Notes: generated by a model from the sequence alone, not told the origin. Positions 54,350 through 63,661 are shown, counted from the first letter of the stretch. The stretch: 64,000 bases of DNA from Cyanobacteria bacterium TGS_CYA1 (GCA_026129135.1 JAHCIQ010000002.1:744001-808000), one strand, 5' to 3'. Translations and numbers: made by a program.

Positions 54350-55021
54350 CTAGTGGTCGAAAATATTTTGAAATCCAAGTAAATCTAACTGACAAATATG
54401 CGGAAGAGCTTTGAACAAATTCAAAGCCAATTCTAGTCTTCCTTCGCGCTCTAGCGTCGCTTGAAGAAGTTCTTTGAGCGGAATCAAGACACGCACATCA
54501 TTTGCAGCGTATTCCATTTGGGCAGGGCTGAGGTCATCACGAGACCAATCGCTCATTTGATTCGATTTATCAAGCTCTATGCCAAGCAGTTCGAGCACGA
54601 GATATTTGAGACTGTGCTTATCTGTATAGGTTCGGGTGAGCTTGGATGCGATTTTGGTACACCAGATATTATTGGTGTCAGCGTTCAAATAGTATTTCAT
54701 CACAGCCACGTCGAACCTGGCATAGTGAAATAGTTTGACTACTTTGTCGTTTTCAAGCAATTTTTTAAGATTGGAATCGCCTTTACGCGGAAGTTCGCCT
54801 GGTTTTGGAAAACGAACGAAACTAACGACACCCTCTGGATCGCAAATCTGAACCAAACACAGCCTGTCACGCGGAATGATGAGACCACGAGTTTCAGTAT
54901 CTATAGCCACCACGCCCTGACCCAAATAATGATTCAATCTTTCATCGGGCAGGTCCGATTCGAATAATTCGGGACTTCTTGGTTTCACTAACACTGCGCT
55001 CGTCACTTCCTCTGACTCCAT
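54350..55021 (-). CDS. RNase D-like 3'-5' exonuclease (DEDDy)
   Basis: A 223-residue exonuclease consisting of the catalytic domain only. Exo [12 protein letters not shown] (Asp and Glu). Exo [17 protein letters not shown] (Asp). Exo [18 protein letters not shown] (Tyr and Asp). The HRDC domains of full-length Rnd are missing, as is common in cyanobacteria and alphaproteobacteria. The substrate is probably tRNA 3' ends. Its start region has TATAAT 13 nt before the ATG at 55035-55040 (minus strand). Confidence 0.9.
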   Translation of the reverse strand: MESEEVTSAVLVKPRSPELFESDLPDERLNHYLGQGVVAIDTETRGLIIPRDRLCLVQICDPEGVVSFVRFPKPGELPRKGDSNLKKLLENDKVVKLFHYARFDVAVMKYYLNADTNNIWCTKIASKLTRTYTDKHSLKYLVLELLGIELDKSNQMSDWSRDDLSPAQMEYAANDVRVLIPLKELLQATLEREGRLELALNLFKALPHICQLDLLGFQNIFDH

Positions 55022-55063
55022 AATTTGGATTCTAATTATACGGTCATAAAGCGGCTTTTAAGT

Positions 55064-56350
55064 CTATTGATAAGATTCATCTAGAATTTCAGCCAAGTGA
55101 CAAACCCTCACTCCAAGCCCTCTTTTCTTGATCCCTGCCTCGAGCTGAAGCATGCAGCCGGGGTTGCCAGTGACCACACAGCTTGCCCCCGTACGCTCCA
55201 GATGGTCGAGCTTTCGGTCAAGAACGCGCAAACTGAGACTGGTGTTTAAAAGGTTATAAATTCCGGCACTTCCGCAACAATGTTCAGCTTCTATGAGCGG
55301 AATCAAGTGTCCGCCTTCTTGATTACTTATTTGTGACAAGAGCGAAACAGGCTCTGAAGAAACTTTCTGAGCGTGAACCAAATGGCAAGCCGCATGATAT
55401 GTGACATTTTCTTTTACAGGCGAGCCAGAACCGAGGTCTTTATCATTTAAATACTCACTAATGTCCTGTACGCGCAAGGCAAAGGCTTCTGCTCTTTTGT
55501 GCTCGTTTTCGTTTTTGAACATATGAGGATAGCTTTTGAGCATGGCTCCGCATCCAGCTGAAGTTACAACAACAGGGTCTGTGTTTTTTTCAAAATATTC
55601 GATATTTTTCCAGGCCAGGTCTTTGGCTATATCTTCTTCACCAGCGTGCATTGCAAGCGCACCGCAACAGGTCTGCTCGGGCACGAGAACCTGAGTATTA
55701 TTGTTATCAGCTCTGGCCATTAGGTTTATGGCGTTTTGATTGACGTGATTATAAAAAACGTCCATTACGCAACCTTTGAATAAGTTTGCGCGCATTTCAC
55801 TCATATTGCCCGTAGCTTCCAAAAGGGGCTTGTGCTCTTGAACTTTGGGAGTAAACAACTCGAAATCGCAAAGTTTGTCTAGAATCGGTTTGAAAAAATA
55901 GTGATTTTTTATTTGGGGTGAAAGAGTATTTCTGAAATTGGAAATCGGCTCACGACCCATCGTTTTTTGCCAGAAGTGAAGCATTTTGCCCGAAAATAAC
56001 AAAAGGTCGTCGTTAGTAAGTACTTTTGAAAAAATGAAACGCATCAAAAAACGCAGAAAATTTTTCTTACGAGACGTAAGCTCTATTCGAGCAGCTGTAA
56101 TTATTTCCTCGTAATTGACTCCCGAAGGGCAGGCAGTCTGACAGCCAAGACAGCCAAGGCACGAATCGAGATGCGATTCCATTCTAGGTGTTGGAAGAAT
56201 CTCGTCTTTTTGCCATTGACTGATGAGATAAATGCGACCGCGAGGCGATTCCACTTCTCTTCCTGTGGCAAGATATGTTGGACAGGCGGGCAGACAAAGT
56301 CCACAATGAATGCACGAGGAAAGAACTTCAGGGTCTATTTTTAAACTCAT
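55064..56350 (-). CDS. glcF: Glycolate oxidase iron-sulfur subunit
   Basis: A 428-residue GlcF. Two [4Fe-4S] ferredoxin motifs (CIHCGLCLPACPTY near 14-27 and CLGCLGCQTACPSG near 63-76) are followed by two cysteine-rich CCG domains (TCCGALAMHAGEE and HCCGSAGIYN). It passes electrons from the FAD subunits to the membrane quinone pool. It follows glcE with a 4-nt overlap. A GlcD subunit is not in the window, so the complex may use a different partner or an unlinked gene. Confidence 0.93.
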   Translation of the reverse strand: MSLKIDPEVLSSCIHCGLCLPACPTYLATGREVESPRGRIYLISQWQKDEILPTPRMESHLDSCLGCLGCQTACPSGVNYEEIITAARIELTSRKKNFLRFLMRFIFSKVLTNDDLLLFSGKMLHFWQKTMGREPISNFRNTLSPQIKNHYFFKPILDKLCDFELFTPKVQEHKPLLEATGNMSEMRANLFKGCVMDVFYNHVNQNAINLMARADNNNTQVLVPEQTCCGALAMHAGEEDIAKDLAWKNIEYFEKNTDPVVVTSAGCGAMLKSYPHMFKNENEHKRAEAFALRVQDISEYLNDKDLGSGSPVKENVTYHAACHLVHAQKVSSEPVSLLSQISNQEGGHLIPLIEAEHCCGSAGIYNLLNTSLSLRVLDRKLDHLERTGASCVVTGNPGCMLQLEAGIKKRGLGVRVCHLAEILDESYQ

Positions 56351-57744
56351 AGAGATGGTCCTTTGAATAAGTGCAAAGGATTCAAAATCGAGTCAGGGTC
56401 AAGTTTCGACTTAAGTCCTCCCAAAAGACGCAAACGCACTTTGGCGCTTTCATCGCTCTCGTCGGCTTCTTGTTTTTCAATAACGCTCAAATATTCTGGT
56501 GTCGAATACGATATCGCACAATTTTCCTTACTCATGCGCACTTTGTGCAACCATTCTTCCAAATTGCCTCTATCATGGGCAATTGTGAGTTTACCCGCCA
56601 GTCTTTGACAGTACCAGTAAGAATTCGAATCTGATGAATCATGAAAAGAATCGACCATCAATCTATCAATCACACGTCTTGAAGAATAAATAGATATTTG
56701 ATCGGCACCATTGCTCATGCAAAGCAAATCAGCTGCCTGACAGACAAAATCAGCAAGATACGCGGCAGATGAATCTTCGAATTCCCAGAAAGGAATATCT
56801 GCCTTGATTTTTATTGCCTCATTCACTAATTGTAAAACCACGTCTTTGTGTCCAGTAGTCTGGAAAAATACCAGACAAGACTGTGCATTAGTGCCACTCT
56901 TGAAAGTCGCCTTCAGCCTGAATAAAGATTCTTCAGCCGTAGCATTTTCCTTTTTGATATGGTTCCAGTTAGGCATCGCGCCCATCAGAAGCCTTGCATC
57001 AATCATTTGGACACTGGCATTACCATTTGCCAGCTGAGCCTGACGTTCGAGTTTATCAGCCAGAATCAATGCCTTGCGCATATTGTCGCAAGCAAAAACA
57101 TGAAGCTTTTCCTTTTGAGGCGCCGTATAAAGACGCAAATTCACCCTGTATGGAATGGCAAAAGTGCCCTGCCCACCCACGAACAGCTTGGTCAAATCGT
57201 AACCGGTGACATTTTTGACTACTTTGCCACCACTTTTAATCTGAGTGCCATCGCTCAAAACGAGATCAAGACCAAGTACAAGTCCGCGTGCACCACCAAA
57301 ATTCAAAACATGATGTCCACCTGAAGCCGTGTCGATAAAATCGAGCACACTGTCTTCTTTGAAAATCGATGTGGCAGGAAACCATTGCTTTGACTTGCTC
57401 AAATACGATGCGAGATTTTGAAGAGTGATACCAGTTTCTACCGAAATCACCTGATCGTCTTTGACATGTTCGATAACACGGTTGAAATTGCCCATATCGA
57501 GAAAAATGGCAGTTTTAAAATCAGGATTTTGAGCCTGGTCTATTTTTTGCAAAATAGCCTCCTGAGAACAGAGGCGACTCAGTCTAAAAATCTTGCTTTG
57601 CTGCTCTCTGGCGGTATTTACAATCAAGAGGAGCTCTTGGATATCGCGCGGGCGGACGACCACCCAGTCGATACGCCCTTTGCTGCATGTGCCACTTGAT
57701 TGCAAGCTCAATTGGGCAAACTGATTAAAGTTCGTTAGGACCAT
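56347..57744 (-). CDS. glcE: FAD-binding glycolate oxidase subunit (GlcE-like)
   Basis: A 465-residue flavoprotein. The PCMH-type FAD domain is recognised by VVVRPRDIQELLLIV, SVETGITLQNLASYLS, FPATS, GGHHVLNFGGARGLVLGLDLVLSDG, and SGGKVVKNVTGYDLTKLFVGGQGTFA. The C-terminal half is divergent and contains a SILNPLHLF end. GlcD proteins are similar, but the weak C-terminal domain and pairing with GlcF favour GlcE. It starts close to a TATAAT box (9 nt upstream) and is divergent from csaB, whose promoter region it shares (44-nt gap). Confidence 0.87.
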   Translation of the reverse strand: MVLTNFNQFAQLSLQSSGTCSKGRIDWVVVRPRDIQELLLIVNTAREQQSKIFRLSRLCSQEAILQKIDQAQNPDFKTAIFLDMGNFNRVIEHVKDDQVISVETGITLQNLASYLSKSKQWFPATSIFKEDSVLDFIDTASGGHHVLNFGGARGLVLGLDLVLSDGTQIKSGGKVVKNVTGYDLTKLFVGGQGTFAIPYRVNLRLYTAPQKEKLHVFACDNMRKALILADKLERQAQLANGNASVQMIDARLLMGAMPNWNHIKKENATAEESLFRLKATFKSGTNAQSCLVFFQTTGHKDVVLQLVNEAIKIKADIPFWEFEDSSAAYLADFVCQAADLLCMSNGADQISIYSSRRVIDRLMVDSFHDSSDSNSYWYCQRLAGKLTIAHDRGNLEEWLHKVRMSKENCAISYSTPEYLSVIEKQEADESDESAKVRLRLLGGLKSKLDPDSILNPLHLFKGPSL

Positions 57745-57788
57745 AGTGCTGGTATTATAACTTTGCCTCTAGAAAGCTGGATGAATTT

Positions 57789-58874
57789 ATGTCCCATTCG
57801 ACAAAAAGCGTTGTCATATCCGGTTACTACGGTTTTGACAATCTAGGCGATGAAGCGATTCTTGAACAGTTGTGCAATGAATTGCGTCAGATAGACCCGG
57901 GCATTAGAATTTGCGTTTTATCTCAAAATCCAGAGTCTACAAGCGCGAAATACGATGTCGAGAGCATATCGCGCTGGAGTGTTACTCGGATATATCAATC
58001 GCTCGAAAATGCCGACTTGTTCATAAGCGGAGGCGGTGGTCTGTTTCAAGATTCGAGTTCGATTAAATCGGTCGTCTATTATGCGTTCCTTTTCTTTTTA
58101 GCAAGAGTAAGACGAGTTCCTATTTTCGTTTATGCACAAGGTATAGGTCCGCTCAAAAGCAATTTCTCGCGATTTCTGACCAAAGCGAGCATGGCACTTG
58201 CCGCCTGCATTTGTGTGCGCGATAAAAAATCAGTGGCGATGCTTACAAGCTGGGATATTCCATCTAATCTCACTTGCGATCCGGTGTTTGCACTTAAGAA
58301 AAGCGAAAATATTGGTGATACTAAAAATGGTGCGCAAAAAGCACTTAGAATCGGTGTTTCGATGCGTCAATGCGAGGCGCTGAGCGATTCATGGATTGAA
58401 ACCATCAAAAATAGTTTGCAAAAAGCTTTGCCTGAAAACACTATTGTCGTACCGTTGATTTTGCAAGAAAACCTGGATAAACCAGTGTTAGATAACGTAC
58501 TTCAAAAATTAGACAAAGTAAGTATCGAGCATATAGATTTAAAATCGAACGATTTACCAAGTAAATGGATGGGTTCGATTGCAAATCTGGATCTTGTAAT
58601 TGCTATGCGTTTACACGCTTTGATAATGGCGCTCAAATCAGGCGTTCCTTCGCTCGCCCTTGCTTATGATCCAAAAGTGAATGCCGTGGCAAAAGACTTC
58701 GACCAACCATATGTAGACATGCTCGACTCTAATTCTCAAAATCAATTCGAGCTAAAATTACTCGAGCTTTTGAACAATAAAAAAGAATTGGCTTTGAAAG
58801 CGAGCAAAATTGCTAGCGATAAAGAAAATGAAGCAAGACAAAACCAGAAATTGCTGGCAAAATTTCTAAAGTAA
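57789..58874 (+). CDS. csaB: Polysaccharide pyruvyl transferase (CsaB family)
   Basis: A 361-residue CsaB-type enzyme that adds ketal-linked pyruvate to cell-wall polysaccharide, which in other bacteria anchors S-layer SLH proteins. Start pattern VVISGYYGFDNLGDEAILEQL; then LFISGGGGLFQDSSS, VPIFVYAQGIGPLKS, CVRDKKSVAMLTSWDIP, AMRLHALIMALKSGVPSLALAYDPKV. Length is typical. It leads a csaB-wecG-mrnC run with small gaps, which points to envelope polymer synthesis. Confidence 0.92.
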   Translation: MSHSTKSVVISGYYGFDNLGDEAILEQLCNELRQIDPGIRICVLSQNPESTSAKYDVESISRWSVTRIYQSLENADLFISGGGGLFQDSSSIKSVVYYAFLFFLARVRRVPIFVYAQGIGPLKSNFSRFLTKASMALAACICVRDKKSVAMLTSWDIPSNLTCDPVFALKKSENIGDTKNGAQKALRIGVSMRQCEALSDSWIETIKNSLQKALPENTIVVPLILQENLDKPVLDNVLQKLDKVSIEHIDLKSNDLPSKWMGSIANLDLVIAMRLHALIMALKSGVPSLALAYDPKVNAVAKDFDQPYVDMLDSNSQNQFELKLLELLNNKKELALKASKIASDKENEARQNQKLLAKFLK

Positions 58875-58886
58875 AGAGGTCTTATT

Positions 58887-59639
58887 TTGATGCCACGTTC
58901 ACAAGTTTTAGGTTACCCAGTAGACGTCATAACATTCGACGACGCCCTCAAAGCCATTCAATCGCAATGGCATGGCGAGCAATCGAAAAATATGCAGGTG
59001 GTTACTATAAACGCCGAGATGATTATGCAAGCTCAAGAAGACAAACAACTAGACCATGTCATTCGCGAAGCCGAGCTCATCGTGCCAGATGGAGCAGGAG
59101 TCGTAATGGCTCTCAAAATGGACGGTGTAACCTGTAATCGAATGCCAGGCATTGAACTTGCTCAAAAAGCACTCGCATGCGCTGCAAGTAAAAATGAACC
59201 TGTTGCTTTGCTTGGTGGTAGACCAGAAGTTATGGAAAAATTGCTTCAAGTTCTTCCTCAAAAACATCCGGGTCTTAATATCGTTTTTCAACATCACGGT
59301 TTTATCCAAGCAGGAACAGAAGAAGAGCTGGTCGAGCAAATTTCGAAGAGCAAAGCCAAATTATTACTTGTGGCAATGGGTGTACCTCGCCAGGAATTTT
59401 TCATCAAAGAATGGCGCTCTAAATTACCAAGCGACCTGGTGGTAATGGGTGTGGGAGGCAGCTTTGACGTCTGGACTGGGTTCGTTCAGCGCGCGCCCGA
59501 GTCATATCAAAAACTAAATTTAGAATGGCTCTACAGGCTCAAAAGCGAACCGTGGAGATTCAAACGAATGGCATCCACTTTGCCAAAATTCGCTCTGCAA
59601 GTAATTTTCAAAAAAATTTTTGGGTCTGGCAAAGCATAA
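58887..59639 (+). CDS. wecG: WecG/TagA/CpsF family N-acetylmannosaminyl-type glycosyltransferase
   Basis: A 250-residue GT26 enzyme. Family motifs: VVTINAEMIMQAQED, LIVPDGAGVVMALK, MPGIELAQKALACA, LLGGRPEVMEKL, VAMGVPRQEFFIKEW, VGGSFDVWTGFVQRAPE and LNLEWLYRLKSEPWRFKRM. It adds the second sugar to undecaprenyl-linked precursors of teichoic-acid or ECA-like polymers. It lies 12 nt after csaB and its stop codon is followed immediately by the mrnC start. Confidence 0.93.
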   Translation: MMPRSQVLGYPVDVITFDDALKAIQSQWHGEQSKNMQVVTINAEMIMQAQEDKQLDHVIREAELIVPDGAGVVMALKMDGVTCNRMPGIELAQKALACAASKNEPVALLGGRPEVMEKLLQVLPQKHPGLNIVFQHHGFIQAGTEEELVEQISKSKAKLLLVAMGVPRQEFFIKEWRSKLPSDLVVMGVGGSFDVWTGFVQRAPESYQKLNLEWLYRLKSEPWRFKRMASTLPKFALQVIFKKIFGSGKA

Positions 59640-60038
59640 ATGTTTTACGATTTACCAAGCAAAGAATTCGTCAATCAAGAATTATCGCCAAGACTTTTGG
59701 CAAATCTTGGAGATGCCGTGTTCGAGCTATTCGAGCGCGAGCGTCAGGTGACAGCAAGTCATAACGCAGCGAAAATGCACAGAAAAGTTCAGACCAGAGT
59801 AAATGCAGTTACTCAAGCCTCGATTCTGGATCAACTGATGGAACATTTGAATGAAGAAGAAAATGACATCGTACGTCGGGCTAGAAATGTGAAACCAAAT
59901 ACATACAGAAAAATCGATCAGGCAAGTTATCGAAAATCCACAGCTTTTGAAGCCCTTTTAGGCTATCTCTTCTTGACAAACCCGCAAAGGCTCAAGGAAA
60001 TACTATTTCTAACGGTAAATCTTAAGGATAAGTTGTAA
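59640..60038 (+). CDS. mrnC: Mini-ribonuclease III
   Basis: A 132-residue RNase III catalytic domain without the double-stranded RNA-binding domain. Motifs: LANLGDAVFELFERER (catalytic Asp), RRARNVKP, and YRKSTAFEALLGYLFLT with the second acidic residue. It matures 23S rRNA ends in Firmicutes and cyanobacteria. The ATG starts at the base right after the wecG stop. Confidence 0.92.
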   Translation: MFYDLPSKEFVNQELSPRLLANLGDAVFELFERERQVTASHNAAKMHRKVQTRVNAVTQASILDQLMEHLNEEENDIVRRARNVKPNTYRKIDQASYRKSTAFEALLGYLFLTNPQRLKEILFLTVNLKDKL

Positions 60039-60098
60039 AAGCTTAAGCATCCTGGATCTGATGTTAACTTAAGAATCAGATAAGCAAGACCAAGGGCC

Positions 60099-61169
60099 AT
60101 GATCTCAAACGACCTCATCTACCGCTCGCTGATGGAACAATTAGCTGACGGCATCGTAATCAGCGATGTTTACGGCAAAATAGTTTCGGTCAACGCCGCA
60201 GCGCTCAAGCTTCTTGGTCAAGACGACGAGTCCAAGCTCATTGGCACTCCCGTATCGACTATTATCGATATTCAAAAAGAACCAAATACCACCATAGAAC
60301 CAGGCGTTCCTCAACAAGCAATCGTGCATGGCAAAGCGGGATCCAAACTGAATTTTCCTGTCAGTCAAACTGAAATGCGCGACGGTAAATCTATAAAAGG
60401 TCATCTTTCGATCATTTACACATCACCAGGCAACACTGTCCAGCAAGCCCAAACTGATTTTGTAAGTACTGTATCGCACGAGCTACGCACGCCACTTACA
60501 AGTATCAAAGGATTTGCCGACACCATTCTTCGTGCCCAGGGGAAACTCGATGCTTCCCAGCAAAAGCGCTATGTTGGTATCATCAAAGATCAGGCGGACA
60601 GACTGACCAGATTAGTCGAAGATCTGCTTGCAGTCTCGCGTCTGGAATCAAAAAAGTTGCAACTGACCATCCGCGCGGTTGACCTGCTTGAAGCAATCGA
60701 GCGGGTAGAAATGAATTTGTCTGAAAAAGCATCCGGTCACAAAATCGTGGTGCAAACAGCTCAAGGACTGCCTCAAGTGTGGGCAGACGCAGATCGGTTA
60801 GAGCAGATTCTGACAAATCTGATGGACAACGCAATCAAATATTCACCTCCCAAAACAATAGTTACAGTCAACGCAAAAACCATTTTCGAAGACGGCAAAG
60901 AAATGATCGAACTTGCTGTCGTAGACCAGGGAGCTGGAATAGACAAAGAACAGCTGCCCAAAATCTTCGCTAAATTTTCGCGTCTCGACAGCCCCCTGGT
61001 CAGACAAACTGAAGGCACCGGTCTTGGGCTTTATATCACAAGATCGCTGGTTCTTGCTCTTGGTGGCGACATAAGTGTTGCAAGCCAACCCGGTAAGACT
61101 ACGTTTACGGTTAAACTTCCGGTCGCGAGCCGCGAGCGTCAAGCCGCACTGGGACGTGACCGACCATGA
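60099..61169 (+). CDS. PAS histidine kinase
   Basis: A 356-residue cytoplasmic kinase. A PAS domain (about 5-110, DGIVISDVYGKIVSVNAAA) is followed by HisKA with FVSTVSHELRTPLTSIKGF (His127) and a HATPase (NLMDNAIKYSP, DQGAGIDKEQLPKIF, TEGTGLGLYITRSLVLALGG). No membrane helices. Its last 4 nt overlap the following regulator gene, an ATGA junction. Confidence 0.93.
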   Translation: MISNDLIYRSLMEQLADGIVISDVYGKIVSVNAAALKLLGQDDESKLIGTPVSTIIDIQKEPNTTIEPGVPQQAIVHGKAGSKLNFPVSQTEMRDGKSIKGHLSIIYTSPGNTVQQAQTDFVSTVSHELRTPLTSIKGFADTILRAQGKLDASQQKRYVGIIKDQADRLTRLVEDLLAVSRLESKKLQLTIRAVDLLEAIERVEMNLSEKASGHKIVVQTAQGLPQVWADADRLEQILTNLMDNAIKYSPPKTIVTVNAKTIFEDGKEMIELAVVDQGAGIDKEQLPKIFAKFSRLDSPLVRQTEGTGLGLYITRSLVLALGGDISVASQPGKTTFTVKLPVASRERQAALGRDRP

Positions 61170-62515
61170 TGCTTCCCAAACCCCAGATACTCATAATTCA
61201 TGAAGCTGGTCCTGCTACCGAGTATGCAAAAGTACTCGAAAAAACCGGCGCTAAAGTAAGCGTGGTCACCTCGTTTGAAGAATCGAACGAATTGCTTTCT
61301 TTCTTACACCCAGATTTAATTGTTCTTTCAGCCAATATGCCTGAAGGCGACGGCAGACTTTATTGCCAGCAGATACGAGCGTCTATGGCGAATCCAAGAC
61401 CAGTTCTTGTGTTGCTCCACTCGTCTTCTGATGTGAACGAGCGTATCAATGCCTTCAGATATGGTGCCGATGACGTTTTGCCAGATCCCATAGACACAAG
61501 CGAGTTGGCTATTCGTATTCTCGCTCACTTGCGCAGACGCCAGGAAGACCTTTCTAACCAGCTTACCCAAATGCCTGGTCCAAACGTCATTCGACGCATG
61601 CTCGAACAATCGCTCGTTTCAGATAAAAAATGGGCAGCAATGTCTATCGACCTCAATAAAATCAGAGTTTATAACGAGACTTATGGCGACCTTGCGGGCG
61701 ATCAATTGATAAAAGCTCTGGGAGCCATTCTGGTAGATATCGCCGACGAAACAGATTTCGTCGGTCATCTGGAAGCAGACGACTTTTTGATGGTGACGAG
61801 ACTAGAAGGATTCGAACTGAAAGCAAAAAGAATTTGTGAGCAATTCGACAGCATTAGCACCAGGTTCTATCCACGCGAAGACCTGGAGAGAGGTTATCTG
61901 GTCTCGACCGGTCGTGGTGGCATAAGACGAAGGGTGCCTTTGATTTCAGTTGCAATCGGTATCGTAACCAGCAGGACCAAGCGTTTTCAATCATACATCG
62001 ATGTTTTGACTACTGCGCGTGACGCTCGCTATCTTGCCAAAGAAACATATGAATCTTCCTGCATCGTAGCAAACGAGGGTCAGCAGGTCGACACCGCCCT
62101 TAGTACCAGTGTCAAAACCCAGAAGAACGACAACGAAGACAGAAAGATTCTAGTAGTCGAACCAGATGGTGCAATGGCCTGTCTTTTGCAAGAAATTTTA
62201 TCGCTTGAAGGATATATGGTCGAAGTAACTAATTCGGCCATGGATGCACTCGAAATGGCAAAAATCGAGCAACCAGATTTGATTCTGCTCGAATCGACCC
62301 TTTCTGCATCTGAGCGTCAGATGGATGGTTGGTCTTTGTGCAAAGCTTTGAAAGACGACGAAAGTCTACACAAAATCTGGGTGGTAATGGCCACTTCGCA
62401 CCCGGATCAGTTGAAAGCATTAGAAGCTGGCGCAGACCTTTATCTTCCCAAGCCTTTCGATATGCCAAGCTTGCTTAAGGAAGTAAGCCTACTTCTACGC
62501 TCAAGATTATCTTGA
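61166..62515 (+). CDS. REC-GGDEF-REC regulator with degenerate active sites
   Basis: A 449-residue three-domain protein. REC1 (about 6-122): the phosphoacceptor Asp is Ser55 (IVLSANMPEGDG) and the usual Lys is Asp107 (LPDPID). GGDEF domain (about 145-300): the signature reads EADDF (203-207), and the Asn/Asp pocket is altered; D-N-K-I-Y-N with GD-AGDQL retained. REC2 (about 326-447): phosphoacceptor replaced by Glu376 (LILLESTL), though the Lys of LPKPFD is kept. The fold of all three seems intact but classic chemistry is missing in each. It is translationally coupled to the PAS kinase. The kinase must either use another regulator or this protein acts by binding. Confidence 0.88.
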   Translation: MMLPKPQILIIHEAGPATEYAKVLEKTGAKVSVVTSFEESNELLSFLHPDLIVLSANMPEGDGRLYCQQIRASMANPRPVLVLLHSSSDVNERINAFRYGADDVLPDPIDTSELAIRILAHLRRRQEDLSNQLTQMPGPNVIRRMLEQSLVSDKKWAAMSIDLNKIRVYNETYGDLAGDQLIKALGAILVDIADETDFVGHLEADDFLMVTRLEGFELKAKRICEQFDSISTRFYPREDLERGYLVSTGRGGIRRRVPLISVAIGIVTSRTKRFQSYIDVLTTARDARYLAKETYESSCIVANEGQQVDTALSTSVKTQKNDNEDRKILVVEPDGAMACLLQEILSLEGYMVEVTNSAMDALEMAKIEQPDLILLESTLSASERQMDGWSLCKALKDDESLHKIWVVMATSHPDQLKALEAGADLYLPKPFDMPSLLKEVSLLLRSRLS

Positions 62516-63130
62516 TTGCAAAGCCAGGTCTTTCAATATCCATTCGACCGCATCTGTAATCGATTCAGCCAGATGATTTGGTGTGACTTTCCACTGATAC
62601 TCGCCGGACAAAACCTTTTCGCCATAACCGGTTTTTACAAGTACCCCTTTAGCACCGCAGTTGATGGCTAATTCGACATCGGTCGACTTGTCTCCCACAA
62701 CATATGACAAAGCCGGCTCCAGGTCCTCATTCTCTTTGTAAGCTTGCTCTACAAGCCCGATTTCTGGCTTTCTGCACTTACAGTCAAGAGCATAAGGTTC
62801 GACCTTTCCGCCTTCTTCAAGTGACAAATGAGGACAATAATAAACGCCGTCCATGTGAGCCCCTTCTTTTGCAAGCAAGTCACAAAGCCGCTTATTGAGC
62901 GCAAGAATGTGGTCCTCTGAGTAATACCCTCGAGCGGCTCCTGTTTGATTTGTTACGAGCACGGCGGCAATTCCGTTTTGATTGAGGGTTTTAATGGCAT
63001 CTGCCGCACCATCTATAAGATTGAGATTCTCTAGCTCATGTATATATCCCCGCTCGACATTCAGTGTTCCGTCACGGTCAAGAAATACAACAGGTCTTTT
63101 AGATTTGGGTTTATTTGGAGGTAAATTCAT
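62507..63130 (-). CDS. gmhB: D-glycero-D-manno-heptose-1,7-bisphosphate 7-phosphatase
   Basis: 207 residues from the ATG at 63130; an upstream ATG at 63181 adds 17 unlikely residues. HAD-superfamily phosphatase: VVFLDRDGTLNVERGY (nucleophile Asp), AVLVTNQTGAARGYYSE, the zinc loop YCPHLSLEEG...CKCRKPE (C-x-H and C-x-C), and YVVGDKSTDVELAINCGAKGV. GmhB makes heptose for LPS core or related glycans. It converges on the regulator gene with a 9-nt overlap and is divergent from the BlaI-type gene. Histidinol-phosphatase paralogs look alike, but the zinc loop supports GmhB. Confidence 0.88.
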   Translation of the reverse strand: MNLPPNKPKSKRPVVFLDRDGTLNVERGYIHELENLNLIDGAADAIKTLNQNGIAAVLVTNQTGAARGYYSEDHILALNKRLCDLLAKEGAHMDGVYYCPHLSLEEGGKVEPYALDCKCRKPEIGLVEQAYKENEDLEPALSYVVGDKSTDVELAINCGAKGVLVKTGYGEKVLSGEYQWKVTPNHLAESITDAVEWILKDLALQSR

Positions 63131-63142
63131 GGCAATACTATA
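63131..63142 (-). promoter_or_regulatory. Candidate -10 box of gmhB, near-leaderless
   Basis: On the minus strand TGCTATAGT (extended -10) ends 6 nt before the gmhB ATG at 63130. A TTGGAA -35 lies 19 nt upstream. No ribosome site intervenes. Confidence 0.35.
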
Positions 63143-63228
63143 GCAAAGGCAGATTTTAAAATTCCAACTACGAAACGTCATAAGTTTGTGTTAGGATAAT
63201 CGAAAAGCCTTCCACACGGGGATTTCGA

Positions 63229-63627
63229 ATGAGAATAGACGACCCAAATGCTTCTTTTCGTTTCAATCAAGAAGGTTTGAGAAAATTTCTCGGCGATCTC
63301 GAATGTGAAATTATGGAATTGGCTTGGAAACTGGCAAAGCCAACGGTAACAGTGCGCGAAGTATATAACGCCTTGCGCAAGAAGCGCGAAATCGCCTACA
63401 CCACAGTTATGACCACTATGGTTCGCTTGTCAGAAAAGGGATTGCTCAATATCGTAGACAAAATTGGTCTTGCAAATTGCTATACCCCGGTGGACACACG
63501 CGAGGGCTTCGTCAACAAGTCTATTCAACACGTCCTTGCGGTATTTTTCGACGATTATCCAGAGCAGACTCAAGAATTTATCGAATCATATAAGAGCAAA
63601 CCAAAACGCTCGAGCAAACGCAAATAA
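63229..63627 (+). CDS. BlaI/MecI-type winged-helix repressor
   Basis: A 132-residue regulator. The winged helix (about 15-90) contains LECEIMELAWKLAKPTVTVREVYNAL, the recognition helix IAYTTVMTTMVRLSEKGLL, and a C-terminal dimerisation helix QHVLAVFFDDYPEQTQEFIESYKS. The tail is basic (KPKRSSKRK). The sensor protease BlaR1 is not adjacent. The repressor family often controls beta-lactam or metal responses; its operator and targets are unknown here. A strong plus-strand terminator follows 35 nt later. Confidence 0.9.
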   Translation: MRIDDPNASFRFNQEGLRKFLGDLECEIMELAWKLAKPTVTVREVYNALRKKREIAYTTVMTTMVRLSEKGLLNIVDKIGLANCYTPVDTREGFVNKSIQHVLAVFFDDYPEQTQEFIESYKSKPKRSSKRK

Positions 63628-63661
63628 AACAAGTTCAAGCGTCATTTGAACCCTCACTTCT

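Noticed and set aside
60056..60081. ATCTGAT/ATCAGAT inverted repeat between mrnC and the PAS kinase
   Set aside because: No U-tract and a 12-nt loop; too weak to call as a terminator or operator.
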